The position numbers and the translations under genes are program-made. A stretch of 64,000 nt of DNA from the NCBI GenBank assembly GCA_031277945.1, contig JAITLK010000002.1, positions 372,001-436,000 on the forward strand, written 5' to 3'. Below are positions 33,454 through 41,767 of this stretch, in pieces. The notes beneath the pieces were generated by a model that did no database searches, was not told the origin of the DNA, and was given only the letters and a program-made list of their open reading frames with translations. Each line of letters starts with the position of its first letter. Position 1 is the stretch's first letter. The stretch is from Microbacterium sp. (GTDB lineage: Bacteria; Actinomycetota; Actinomycetes; Actinomycetales; Microbacteriaceae).

Positions 33454-34014
33454 TCAGCCGCGGCCGAGGGTGAACGCACGCACGATCTGCACGATGCCCA
33501 TGACGATCAGGGTGATCGCGATCCACAGCACGATGACCTGGAGGCCGATGAGCGGCGAGAAGAGCAGGGCGATACCGCCGAGGATCGACACGATCGCGTA
33601 GAACACGGTCCACCCCTTCGAGGGCGACAGGCTCAGCGACGCGAGCGCCGCCGCGCCTTCGAAGATCCACGCGATGCCGATGAAGGTGACCACCATGACG
33701 CCGACGATCACGGACGTCGTCGACGGGTTCGCGAACGCCACGATGGCGGCCACGATGAAGAGCACGCCCACCAGAACGTGTCCGATGCGGGACCACACGC
33801 CGGCGAGGGGCGCCGTGAAACCGATCACGGCGTACACGACGCCGGTGAGCAGTGTGTAGAAGGCGAGCACCATTGTTACGGCGACGACCGCACTTCCTGG
33901 CCAGACGAGCATGATGATGCCCGTGATGAGCGCCAGAGCGCCGCCGATGCCCAGCCACAGGCGGACCCGCTTGGCTGTCGACTGCACGCGGTCGGAGAGA
34001 GTGTTGTCAGACAT
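33454..34014 (-). CDS. HdeD-family (DUF308) membrane protein
   Basis: A 186-residue protein with six hydrophobic segments in three pairs (for example LWLGIGGALALITGIIMLVW and VWSRIGHVLVGVLFIVAAIV), the internal-repeat layout of HdeD/DUF308 acid-resistance membrane proteins. Function in actinobacteria is unknown. GGAAAGGACG lies before the ATG. A second DUF308-type region occurs at the N-terminus of the lipase fusion at 59106-60914. Confidence 0.88.
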   Translation of the reverse strand: MSDNTLSDRVQSTAKRVRLWLGIGGALALITGIIMLVWPGSAVVAVTMVLAFYTLLTGVVYAVIGFTAPLAGVWSRIGHVLVGVLFIVAAIVAFANPSTTSVIVGVMVVTFIGIAWIFEGAAALASLSLSPSKGWTVFYAIVSILGGIALLFSPLIGLQVIVLWIAITLIVMGIVQIVRAFTLGRG

Positions 34015-34121
34015 GTTGCGTCCTTTCCGGGAGTAGGACGAACGTTACACTCTCAGCGGAAACACAGACACGGCCCGCGCCGTGTTTGTTCGGGCTTGTA
34101 CATTCCGCGTCGCGCGCCGGA

Positions 34122-35615
34122 TCATCGCTTCCGGTACAGGTTCTGCGTCTGGTACTCCGGCTCACTGGTCACGTTGACACCAAGGCTGCGGAAGATCCCC
34201 TCATCCACCGACCCGAGGATCACCGAGGTATGCGCTTCGCACCCGCGTAGTCGCGGGAGCTGGTCCAGTGCGGCCCGAGCCGCCGGGTTCGTCGTCGCTC
34301 CCACCGCGAGGGCGATGAGCACCTCGTCGGTGTGCAGACGGGGGTTGCGGCTGCCGAGGTGGCTCGTCTTGAGGGTCTGGATGGGCTCGATCGTCTCCGG
34401 TGCCAGGAGGGCCTCGGCATCGTCCAGCTGCGCCAGGATCTTCAGCGCATTCAGCAGCACGGCCGAGCTCGCACCGAGCAGGGGAGAGGTGCGTCCGGTC
34501 ACGATCGTGCCGTCGGGAAGCTCGATGGCCGCGGCGGGACCGCGCGAGCTCTTCGCGAGGTCCCGGGTGGGCTGCACCACCGGTCGGTCCGTCTGTGCGA
34601 TTCCCAGTTGTCCCATGAGCAGCGCGATCCGATCGGATGCATCGGGGTCCAGCCCCTCGCGTCGCTCGGTGACGAGGGCTTTGAAGTGGCGGCGGAGCAC
34701 CTCTTGCCGGCTCGCCTCACGGCAGACGTCGTCGTCGCTGATGCAGTGACCGGCCATGTTCACCCCCATATCCGTGGGGGAGCGGTACGGCGAGGAGCCC
34801 GTGAGTTCTTCGAACAGGCGGTTCAGAACGGGGAAGACTTCCACATCGCGGTTGTAGTTCACGGCCTGCTCGCCGTACGCTGCGAGGTGGAACGGGTCGA
34901 TCATGTTCACATCGTCGAGGTCGGCGGTCGCTGCCTCATAGGCGATGTTGACCGGATGGTTGAGCGGAAGACTCCAGATCGGGAACGTCTCATACTTCGC
35001 GTAGCCCGAGTTGATGGCACGGGCGTGGTCGTGGAACATCTGCGAGAGGCAGGTCGCCATCTTCCCGGAACCGGGGCCCGGGCCCGTCACCACCACGACG
35101 TCGCGCGAGGTCTCGATGTAGTCGTTGCGACCGAAGCCCTGGTCGCTGAGGATCATACGGACATCGTTCGGATAGCCCTTGATCAGGTGGTGGCGATAGA
35201 CCTTCAGGCCCAGCCGCTCAAGCTTGCGCTTGAACGCGGTGGATGCGCGATCGCCGTCGCCGATCTGGGTGATCACGACGCTGCCCACGAAGAGACCCTG
35301 TGCACGAAACTCGTCGATCAGCCGCAGCACGTCGGCCTCGTACGAGATGCCGAGATCCGCTCGCACCTTGCTGGAGGCGAGATCCTTCGCGGAGACCGCG
35401 ATCACGATCTCGACCTCGTCCGCGATCGTCATGAGCATCTCGATCTTGTTGTCCGGTGTGAAACCGGGCAGGACACGCGAGGCGTGGAAGTCGTCGAACA
35501 GCTTCCCGCCGAATTCGAGGTAGAGCTTCCCGCCGAACTGGGCGCGTCGGGCGTTGATGTGCTCCGACTGCATCCGCAGGTACTCGTCGCGGTCGAATCC
35601 GATGGTCTGTGGCAC
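34122..35615 (-). CDS. DUF1846 domain protein
   Basis: A 497-residue cytosolic protein that matches the DUF1846 family over its whole length (family size about 500). Recognisable segments are [20 protein letters not shown] at the N-terminus, [20 protein letters not shown], and [20 protein letters not shown] near residue 185, a P-loop-like motif. Relatives are reported to have a Rossmann-type fold and their role is unresolved. The GTG start has TAAGGAG 9 nt upstream. It is monocistronic, with the divergent DsbA-like gene 179 bp away. Confidence 0.88.
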   Translation of the reverse strand: MPQTIGFDRDEYLRMQSEHINARRAQFGGKLYLEFGGKLFDDFHASRVLPGFTPDNKIEMLMTIADEVEIVIAVSAKDLASSKVRADLGISYEADVLRLIDEFRAQGLFVGSVVITQIGDGDRASTAFKRKLERLGLKVYRHHLIKGYPNDVRMILSDQGFGRNDYIETSRDVVVVTGPGPGSGKMATCLSQMFHDHARAINSGYAKYETFPIWSLPLNHPVNIAYEAATADLDDVNMIDPFHLAAYGEQAVNYNRDVEVFPVLNRLFEELTGSSPYRSPTDMGVNMAGHCISDDDVCREASRQEVLRRHFKALVTERREGLDPDASDRIALLMGQLGIAQTDRPVVQPTRDLAKSSRGPAAAIELPDGTIVTGRTSPLLGASSAVLLNALKILAQLDDAEALLAPETIEPIQTLKTSHLGSRNPRLHTDEVLIALAVGATTNPAARAALDQLPRLRGCEAHTSVILGSVDEGIFRSLGVNVTSEPEYQTQNLYRKR

Positions 35616-35794
35616 TCGTGGTCTCCTTAATCGCCAGCGAGAAGCCTATCCGGCGCCTGGTCCGAAGCCTCTGAGACACCCCACCGCTGCACCCCGCGGT
35701 TCGTGTGGGCGGTTGCTCAGGGCTGACTCGTAGGGTCGGTCACATCGGATCACCGATGATCCTGTCCCGTCGTCGACCCCCAGGAGCCGACCCC

Positions 35795-36451
35795 ATGAAG
35801 ACATCCGTCAAGGCAGCCCTCATCTCCGTCGGCGCTGTCGTCGTGCTTGTCGTCGCCGCCGTGTTCATCGTGTTGCTGAATCGACCGACTGCACCGACGT
35901 CGGCGGAGACGAGCGGCGCGCTTCCGGGCACCCGTGCGAACTCGCACGTGATTGATCGGGTGGGGGAGGACGCCCCGACGCTGGTGGAGTACCTGGACTT
36001 CGAGTGCGAGGCCTGCGCGGCCTTCCACCCGGTGGTCAAGGAGCTGCGCGAGCACTATGACGGCCGCATCAACTACGTCGTGCGGTACTTCCCGCTGGCT
36101 GGTCAGTTCAATTCGATGAACGCGGCTCTCGCCGTGGAAGCCGCGGCCCGTCAGGACAAGTTCCTCGAGATGCACGACATGATGTTCGACACGCAGGCGA
36201 CCTGGGGTGAGCAGCAGATATCTGCCGCGGATACATTCCGCGGCTATGCCGAGGAACTCGGTCTCGACCTCGCTGCATACGACGCTGCGATCAGCGACCC
36301 GGCGACTCGCTCGCGCATCGAAGAGGACCTGAACGACGGCAAGCTGGCGGGCGTGCGCGGAACGCCGACCTTCGTCCTCGACGGCAAGCCGCTGGAACTC
36401 ACGAAGCTCAGCGATCTGACGGATGCGATCGACGCCGCACTCACCCGCTGA
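35795..36451 (+). CDS. Membrane-anchored DsbA-like thiol oxidoreductase
   Basis: A 218-residue protein with an N-terminal membrane anchor (VGAVVVLVVAAVFIVLLN) and an extracytoplasmic thioredoxin_4/DsbA-type domain. The redox motif is FECEAC with Cys at about 71 and 74, and the cis-Pro loop is GVRGTPTFVLDG near residue 190. It probably forms or rearranges disulfides in exported proteins; cysteine-containing secreted proteins occur in the window (10511-10990, 36657-37469). ATG 35795 follows CAGGAG by 8 nt. No VKOR partner is next to it. Confidence 0.92.
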   Translation: MKTSVKAALISVGAVVVLVVAAVFIVLLNRPTAPTSAETSGALPGTRANSHVIDRVGEDAPTLVEYLDFECEACAAFHPVVKELREHYDGRINYVVRYFPLAGQFNSMNAALAVEAAARQDKFLEMHDMMFDTQATWGEQQISAADTFRGYAEELGLDLAAYDAAISDPATRSRIEEDLNDGKLAGVRGTPTFVLDGKPLELTKLSDLTDAIDAALTR

Positions 36452-36624
36452 ATCGCTTCGCGCACGTGCGTAAGGCGATTCCTGGCGCGGCACTACGGGC
36501 GGCGATACAGCGATTCGTACCACCGGCCGGTCCTGTCATTCACCGTCGCCCTGGTGCATGACGAGCCGCTGTCGAGGCTCTAGCCCTGTCACATGAAATC
36601 GCGCGACTTCGACCAGTTGCGAAC

Positions 36625-36646
36625 CGGTGCCTCTGCTGGGGCACCG
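36625..36646. terminator. Possible short hairpin terminator
   Basis: CGGTGCC (36625-36631) and GGCACCG (36640-36646) form a 7-bp stem with an 8-nt loop, 11 bp downstream of the end of the minus-strand lipoprotein gene. The motif CTGTCACAT occurs on both sides (near 36588 and 36650). Confidence 0.4.
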
Positions 36647-36656
36647 TTCTGTCACA

Positions 36657-37469
36657 TCAGTGCGGTGGGCGCAGCTGGTCCTCGGGGCGCAGTGCGGTCT
36701 CGGGGGAGCAGCCGAGCTCGCCGGGCTGGAGAAGAATCGTGGGCACCTGAAGCACGGCGACACCCGCCGCAGTCCGCTTCACGAGGAGACAGTCCGCCGC
36801 ATCGCCCATGGCGAATCCGATCTGCCGCTCGGTCACCAGCGCCCGCGGCTCGAACGCCACTTCGCGTTCGCCGGTGGGCTGCGTCATGCGCTCCGCCACC
36901 TCGGCCGCGATCTCCTGGGCTGTGGCAGCTTCGGGAGCAGCGGTCAGGATCTCAACGACGAGCTCTTCCGTGCCATCCGGAATGACCGGCACAGGACGTG
37001 TGTCGACGGGTGCGGCGATCCGCGTCGCGTGAGACGGGCACTCGATCTCGGGCGCGACCTGGTCGTCAATGCTCCAGCCGCGCCGATCGGGCGTGTTCAC
37101 ACCCCAGTAGTCGACAGTCGACTCGAAGCACGCGACGTACGATTGCCCCGTCAGCACTCCGTGCACAGTGACTCGGTACTGCAGGACGCCGAGCGGCTCG
37201 CCATGCACAGCATCGGGATGGACCTCGTAGCCGACGAGCTCGACGTCATGGCTCTTGCGCGTGTCCTCGTCAGCCCAGCGCACGTAGTCATCCATCACGT
37301 CTGTGCCGTAGCGATAGAGCCCGCGGGAGATGTCCGCTGCAGAGGATTGTGCGGCCGCATGAAGGCCAGCGCCTGCGGGCTGTTCGCTGGTGCATCCGGT
37401 CATGATGAGCACCGCAGCGACCACCGCCAGGCTGCGCGACAGAGTGAGAGGTGGACGCTGCACAACCAC
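36657..37469 (-). CDS. Putative lipoprotein of unknown function
   Basis: A protein of about 270 residues with a lipoprotein signal: basic start, hydrophobic core (SLAVVAAVLIMTGC) and lipidated Cys at about residue 26. The mature part contains paired cysteines (ACFES, IECPS, DCLLV, LGCSP), suggesting disulfides, and an aromatic segment YVRWADEDTRKSHDVEL. I do not recognise a family. The start is uncertain: GTG 37469 or the GTG two codons later, which would follow a -10-like CAGGCT by 6 nt. Anchored outside the membrane. Confidence 0.65.
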   Translation of the reverse strand: MVVQRPPLTLSRSLAVVAAVLIMTGCTSEQPAGAGLHAAAQSSAADISRGLYRYGTDVMDDYVRWADEDTRKSHDVELVGYEVHPDAVHGEPLGVLQYRVTVHGVLTGQSYVACFESTVDYWGVNTPDRRGWSIDDQVAPEIECPSHATRIAAPVDTRPVPVIPDGTEELVVEILTAAPEAATAQEIAAEVAERMTQPTGEREVAFEPRALVTERQIGFAMGDAADCLLVKRTAAGVAVLQVPTILLQPGELGCSPETALRPEDQLRPPH

Positions 37470-37581
37470 AGCCTGGACGACGCGATGTAGTCGGGCAAGA
37501 GGGTCGATGCCAGACTCAGGGCTGTTCGTCAGTGAAACGCGAGCTCACGTCAATCCCGACGGACTGCGGTCGGAGTTACCG

Positions 37582-37595
37582 ATAATGCACATTAT
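37582..37595. promoter_or_regulatory. AT-rich perfect palindrome, operator-like
   Basis: ATAATG-CA-CATTAT is a perfect 14-bp inverted repeat, conspicuous in GC-rich DNA. It lies 113 bp upstream of the minus-strand lipoprotein gene and 95 bp before a kinase fragment. The shape resembles metal-regulator or GntR/MarR-type sites, but no regulator is adjacent. A 7-bp hairpin (GCGGAGG / CCTCCGC) follows at 37606-37626. Confidence 0.35.
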
Positions 37596-37689
37596 GTCAG
37601 ATCGTGCGGAGGATGCCCCCCTCCGCTCTCCCGCACCATCGTCATCCCTTCCCATATGAGGATGTGGCGGTGACCCTTGTCGGAACCCC

Positions 37690-37920
37690 ATCCAGCTCCA
37701 GCGGTCCCGTGATGCGGGCACGCTGATCGTCGCCGCTGCACGTGAAGCGCTCAGCCTCGGCTACGACGTGATCTTGGATGGAATCTTCAACCTGCGCGAC
37801 TACTCCGCGCTGTTCGAACGTTTGTTCCACCACCATCGCGGGCGCACGCGCATCTATCAGTTCGACGTCGGGCTTGAGGAAATGGTGAGGCGTCACGCCG
37901 CGCGTCGACGCCTGACATAG
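37690..37920 (+). pseudogene. P-loop kinase (AAA_33/zeta-like), central fragment
   Basis: The frame reads IQLQRSRDAGTLIVAAAREA, then LGYDVILDGIFNLRDYSALF, RIYQFDVGLEEMVRRHA, then stops at TAG 37918-37920. This matches the middle of small actinobacterial AAA_33-type kinases (helix with G-x-x-V-I-x-x-G-I, strand Y-x-F-D-V, then E-x-x-x-R-R-H). The N-terminal P-loop and the C-terminal lid are missing and no start codon or ribosome site precedes it. It is a remnant truncated at both ends. Confidence 0.55.
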
Positions 37921-37942
37921 TCAATGCGAGGATGGTGTGTGC

Positions 37943-38290
37943 TTACTCCGACACACGAGCCGTCTGACTACGTTCTGCAGAATCCAGCAGGGGGCCATCG
38001 ATGAGCGGAACGCCGTTCGCGAAATCCCCCGCGCCCGTCAAGCCGACGTCCTCCAGGAGGAGCGGGCCGCTGCTCCAGTCGAAACGCGCGCTGCCAGTCC
38101 GCTCGATCTGCGCCGCCCCGGCGTCACTCAACGAGGAGTTGTCCCCGGTTCCTTCGACAGAAGCGGTGGGGACGACCGGCGAGATGCTCCAGCCGCCGCA
38201 GCCGGTCAGCGTCAGCGTCAGCAACATCGTCGACACCACGAGACCGCCGGCCAGCACGGTGGCGGATCGAGAGGTTCCGCGAAATCTCAT
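37943..38290 (-). CDS. Small putative lipoprotein
   Basis: A 115-residue lipoprotein: hydrophobic signal (VLAGGLVVSTMLLTLTLTGC) with lipidated Cys at about residue 31. The mature part of about 84 residues is Ser/Gly/Asp-rich with no recognisable domain (ERTGSARFDWSSGPLLLEDV). TAGGAT (38302-38297 on the coding strand) ends exactly 6 nt before the ATG, giving a leaderless transcript and supporting the gene. No neighbours appear co-transcribed. Confidence 0.6.
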   Translation of the reverse strand: MRFRGTSRSATVLAGGLVVSTMLLTLTLTGCGGWSISPVVPTASVEGTGDNSSLSDAGAAQIERTGSARFDWSSGPLLLEDVGLTGAGDFANGVPLIDGPLLDSAERSQTARVSE

Positions 38291-38367
38291 CGTCCGATCC
38301 TAAGGGAGCGGGCGGCGGCTCGCCGTGCGGGCACGCTTACGCCCCGCTCCCCCGCTGGGATCGCCGC

Positions 38368-39219
38368 TCACTCGCCGAACGTGCGCCGATCCCAGTCGGC
38401 GGCCGACTTCTGATACCGTGAGGGAAACAACCGGACGAAGGGATCATAGCCGCGCGCCTGCGCCAGCATGACCCGCGGCTTCCCTCTCTCGACGGCCCGC
38501 AGAATACGCTCGGCAGCGTCCTCCGCCGTCATCGTGAAGAGCTTGTCCCGGTAGACCTGAAGTCGCTCCGCGTCACGTGCCGACTGTGCATCGCCACTCG
38601 GCGCGGGTTGCGAGCCGGTCGGCGACTCATGCCGTCCGATGCCGGTCTTCACACCACCCGGATGCACCACCGTGACCTGGACCGGGTGCCCGAAGCGCAG
38701 CATCTCGGTGCGCAGGGTCTCGGTGTAGCCGCGCACCGCGAACTTCGACGCGACATACGCGCTCATCCTCGGCTGGGCGAGAAACCCGTTGAGGCTGGAG
38801 AGGTTGATGACGTGCCCGTCTCCGGAGCGGATGAGGTGAGGCAGGAACTCGGTCGTGCCGTGGATCACGCCCCACAGATTGACACCCAGCACTCGCGCCG
38901 TCTCAGCGTAGGACTGCTCTCCGATCAGCCTGTTCATCCCCGCGACGCCGGCATTGTTGTAGATCTGGTGCACCATTCCGTAGCGCGTCACCGTCCTCGC
39001 GGCGAACTCGGCGACGGATTGCGCCTCAGATACGTCCGTCGTCACCGTGATGACCTCTGCTGAGGTGAGCTGGTCGGCGGTCTCGGCGAGACCGTCCGGG
39101 TCCCAATCGGCAAGAGCGAGCCGAGCGCCACGTCGAGCAGCCCCATGTGCGAGAGCGCGGCCGATACCGGACCCGGCACCGGTGATGGCGACGACCTTGC
39201 CGTGCAGACTGCGGGTCAT
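38368..39219 (-). CDS. Short-chain dehydrogenase, downstream of the monooxygenase-hydrolase fusion
   Basis: A 283-residue classical-type SDR. The cofactor motif is TGAGSGIG at about residues 13-20, the NAG motif is NNAGVAG, and the catalytic site is SAYVASK near 150. An Asp after the second strand (ALADWDPDG) favours NAD(H). It overlaps the fusion gene by 4 bp (ATGA). Similar SDRs accompany Baeyer-Villiger monooxygenases and oxidise the secondary alcohol to the ketone substrate, so that role is suggested here by context. Confidence 0.9.
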   Translation of the reverse strand: MTRSLHGKVVAITGAGSGIGRALAHGAARRGARLALADWDPDGLAETADQLTSAEVITVTTDVSEAQSVAEFAARTVTRYGMVHQIYNNAGVAGMNRLIGEQSYAETARVLGVNLWGVIHGTTEFLPHLIRSGDGHVINLSSLNGFLAQPRMSAYVASKFAVRGYTETLRTEMLRFGHPVQVTVVHPGGVKTGIGRHESPTGSQPAPSGDAQSARDAERLQVYRDKLFTMTAEDAAERILRAVERGKPRVMLAQARGYDPFVRLFPSRYQKSAADWDRRTFGE

Positions 39220-41645
39220 CGGGAATCACCCTCCGTAACCGTCGCACCGACGGCGTGATCGATGATGAGCCGAGCCAGTCGTGGCGTGGCACTGGCCGGA
39301 AGATGGTGCCGTAGACCCGTGATCGTCACCAGCGTCGCCCCCGCGATAGCGCGCGCCGTGGCTGTGCCACCGCTCGGCGCAACCATCAGGTCGCGGTCGC
39401 CGTGCACCACGAGCGTCGGTGCGCTGATCCGTCGAAGCTCTGCCGCACGGTTGCCGGACTTCTTGATCGCCATGATCTGGCGGGCAAGTCCTGCTCCCGG
39501 TACGAATCCCGGCACGCCGGCCATGCGCTCCCAGGCCCGCCGCGCCCACGCTTCCTCCGAGGCGTAGTCCACGCCGAGAGGGCCATCTGCGATGTGGCGC
39601 TGCAGGGCAAGGTAGCCGCGCGCGAAGTGATCCGCGTCCGAGGCTGGGCGGCCCGAGAGAGCGAGGACGGTGGATATCGCCGGTCTCCCGAAACGCCCAT
39701 CCCCCGTGTTCGAGAAGATCGACGTGAGGGAGCGGATGCGGTCGGGGTGCTGGAAGGCAAGGATCTGCGCGATCATCCCGCCCATGGACATGCCAACGAG
39801 GTCGACCGACTCGATGCCGAGGTGATCGAGAAGTCCGATCGTGTCGGCGGCGAGGTCTTCCAGGGCATAGTCCCCCGCTGTCGCCCGCCCGATCATCCGG
39901 CGAAACGCACCAGGCGCTGCCGCTTCGCCCCGACTGGAGCGCCCGCTGTCCCGGTTGTCGAAACGGATCACGCGGAAGCCGGCTTCCGTGAGGGCCGCTA
40001 CGAGCGTCGGCTGCCACGAGTGAATATCCAGCCCGATGCCCGCGATCAGCAGCAGCGGCCGGCCGTCCTCCGGGCCATCGGCCCTCCAGCAGATCCGCAC
40101 TCCCCCGGCTACCTCCGCGAACTGTTCCCTGTTTTCCCCCTCGCGGTGGCCCGCGCACGGCGTCGCGTGCGGTGCGCCCGCGAACCGGAGCGCACCGTCA
40201 TTCACCGGCGCCTCACGCATCAGCTTCACATCGTCGTAGTAGTCCATCGACGAGACCCAGGGGGCGCGGTCGCCCTGTCGCGGGAGGGATGCCACGGACC
40301 GCTTCACGTACCCGGCTCCGAAGTCAAGCAACGGCCGTGTCTCCATCTTCCGCTCAGGCAACTCCGGGCGGCACACGGCGTAGTCGTGTTCGTCCATGTG
40401 CCGAAGCAGACGGGTGAAGTACTCGCACAGGAGACCGATCTTCAGGGTCCAGCTCGAGTTCGTGTATCCGATGGCGTAGGCGAAGTTGGGGACACCGTCC
40501 AGCATCATCCCGCGATACGCGACGTGATCGCTCGGCACGACGGGCACGCCGTCGACGATGATGCTGACGCCTCCGAAGAGCTGCACTTTGAGCCCCGTGG
40601 CCGTCACGATCAGGTCGGCCGCAATCTCACGACCCGATTCCAGCAGCACACCCCGTTCGCTGAAAGCCCGGATCCGATCGGTGACGATCGAGACGGACCC
40701 GGAACGGATTGCCGTGAACAGATCCCCATCCGGCACAGCGCACAACCGCTGGTCCCACGGGTCATACGGCGGAGTGAAATCGACGTCAACCGGATAGCCG
40801 TCAGGCAGACGTTTGGCGACCGCGCCGATGAGCAGCCGTCGCATGAGTGCCGGCTGGTGCTTCGACATCCACCACACGGCCCGCTGCCGGCGAATGTTGC
40901 GACGCCGGGCCAGGTGATGTGCCCGTGCGTCGCCATGCTTGCGCCGCATCTTGACGGCGTACCGGTCGACGGATGGAATCGCCGCGACGTAGGACGGGGT
41001 GCGCTGGAGCATCGTCACATGTGCGGCGTCCGGCGCAATCGCGGGGACGAGCGTCATGGCGGTCGCGCCGCTGCCGATGACGACCACTCGCTTGCCGGTG
41101 TAATCGAGTCCGTCCGGCCAGAACTGCGGATGCACGATCTCTCCGTGAAAGCGCTCAGCCCCGTCGAACACCGGCGAGTATCCCTCGTCGTACCGGTAGT
41201 AGCCGCCAGCGCAGAACACCCAGGTCGCGTGCAGCTCACTGCTCTCGCCCGTGTCCGCGTGGTCGATGCGGACGCTCCACCGTCCCTCCGCGCTTGACCA
41301 CCTGAGGGAGGCGACACGGCGCGAGTACCGGATGTGCTTGTCTATCCCCTCATCCGCCGCGGTGTCGCGAAGGTAGTCGAGGATCATGCTCGCCGGAGCG
41401 ATCGACCTCTCCTGCCGCCACGGACGAAACTCGTAGCTGAAGGTGCTGAGGTCGGAGTCCGAGCGGATCCCGGGATAGCGGAACAGATCCCAGGTGCCCC
41501 CCAGTGCCTCGCGTGCCTCCAGGATGAGGAACGTCTTCTCCGGCGCGTCGACGAGGAGATGGTGCGCCGCTCCGATGCCGCTCAGGCCCGCGCCGATGAT
41601 CACCACGTCGACGTGCGCGGGTTCGGGATCGTGGATATCGGGCAT
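39216..41645 (-). CDS. Baeyer-Villiger monooxygenase fused to an alpha/beta-hydrolase
   Basis: An 809-residue two-enzyme fusion. Residues 1 to about 495 are an EthA-like flavoprotein monooxygenase: FAD motif GAGLSGIG (18-25), the Baeyer-Villiger fingerprint FHGEIVHPQFWP (166-177, matching FxGxxxHxxxWP) and the NADP motif GSGATA (191-196). Residues about 514-809 are an alpha/beta-hydrolase: oxyanion region LLLIAGIGLD, DNRDSGRS, nucleophile GMSMGG (Ser near 620), HGDRD (Asp near 750-752) and a His near 780. The first domain would turn a ketone into an ester, and the second could hydrolyse it at once. The gene overlaps the SDR and follows a PucR-type regulator. Substrate unknown. Confidence 0.92.
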   Translation of the reverse strand: MPDIHDPEPAHVDVVIIGAGLSGIGAAHHLLVDAPEKTFLILEAREALGGTWDLFRYPGIRSDSDLSTFSYEFRPWRQERSIAPASMILDYLRDTAADEGIDKHIRYSRRVASLRWSSAEGRWSVRIDHADTGESSELHATWVFCAGGYYRYDEGYSPVFDGAERFHGEIVHPQFWPDGLDYTGKRVVVIGSGATAMTLVPAIAPDAAHVTMLQRTPSYVAAIPSVDRYAVKMRRKHGDARAHHLARRRNIRRQRAVWWMSKHQPALMRRLLIGAVAKRLPDGYPVDVDFTPPYDPWDQRLCAVPDGDLFTAIRSGSVSIVTDRIRAFSERGVLLESGREIAADLIVTATGLKVQLFGGVSIIVDGVPVVPSDHVAYRGMMLDGVPNFAYAIGYTNSSWTLKIGLLCEYFTRLLRHMDEHDYAVCRPELPERKMETRPLLDFGAGYVKRSVASLPRQGDRAPWVSSMDYYDDVKLMREAPVNDGALRFAGAPHATPCAGHREGENREQFAEVAGGVRICWRADGPEDGRPLLLIAGIGLDIHSWQPTLVAALTEAGFRVIRFDNRDSGRSSRGEAAAPGAFRRMIGRATAGDYALEDLAADTIGLLDHLGIESVDLVGMSMGGMIAQILAFQHPDRIRSLTSIFSNTGDGRFGRPAISTVLALSGRPASDADHFARGYLALQRHIADGPLGVDYASEEAWARRAWERMAGVPGFVPGAGLARQIMAIKKSGNRAAELRRISAPTLVVHGDRDLMVAPSGGTATARAIAGATLVTITGLRHHLPASATPRLARLIIDHAVGATVTEGDSR

Positions 41646-41704
41646 GCATCCTCCTCACGGTCCTTCGATGCTCGTCCCGGTGGGCGGACAGTGTCGAGGG
41701 TGAA

Positions 41705-41741
41705 ATGATGCAGATCATGCCGGTGATGGTGCATTGTGCAC
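41705..41741. promoter_or_regulatory. Two palindromes upstream of the monooxygenase operon
   Basis: In the 122 bp between the PucR-type gene and the fusion gene lie ATGAT-GCAG-ATCAT (41705-41718) and GTGCA-TTG-TGCAC (41729-41741), both perfect inverted repeats about 60-95 bp from the fusion start. They are plausible operator sites for the adjacent regulator. Confidence 0.4.
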
Positions 41742-41767
41742 TGACACTTCTGTGCGGACGGCGCGGT

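Noticed and set aside
36452..36656. Possible small gene between the DsbA-like and lipoprotein genes
   Set aside because: Frames are short, lack ribosome sites and contain the hairpin and a repeated CTGTCACAT; better read as a terminator region.
39402..41297. A 631-codon plus-strand frame opposite the monooxygenase-hydrolase fusion
   Set aside because: Arg/His/Val-rich shadow; the minus strand carries the FAD, Baeyer-Villiger and hydrolase motifs.
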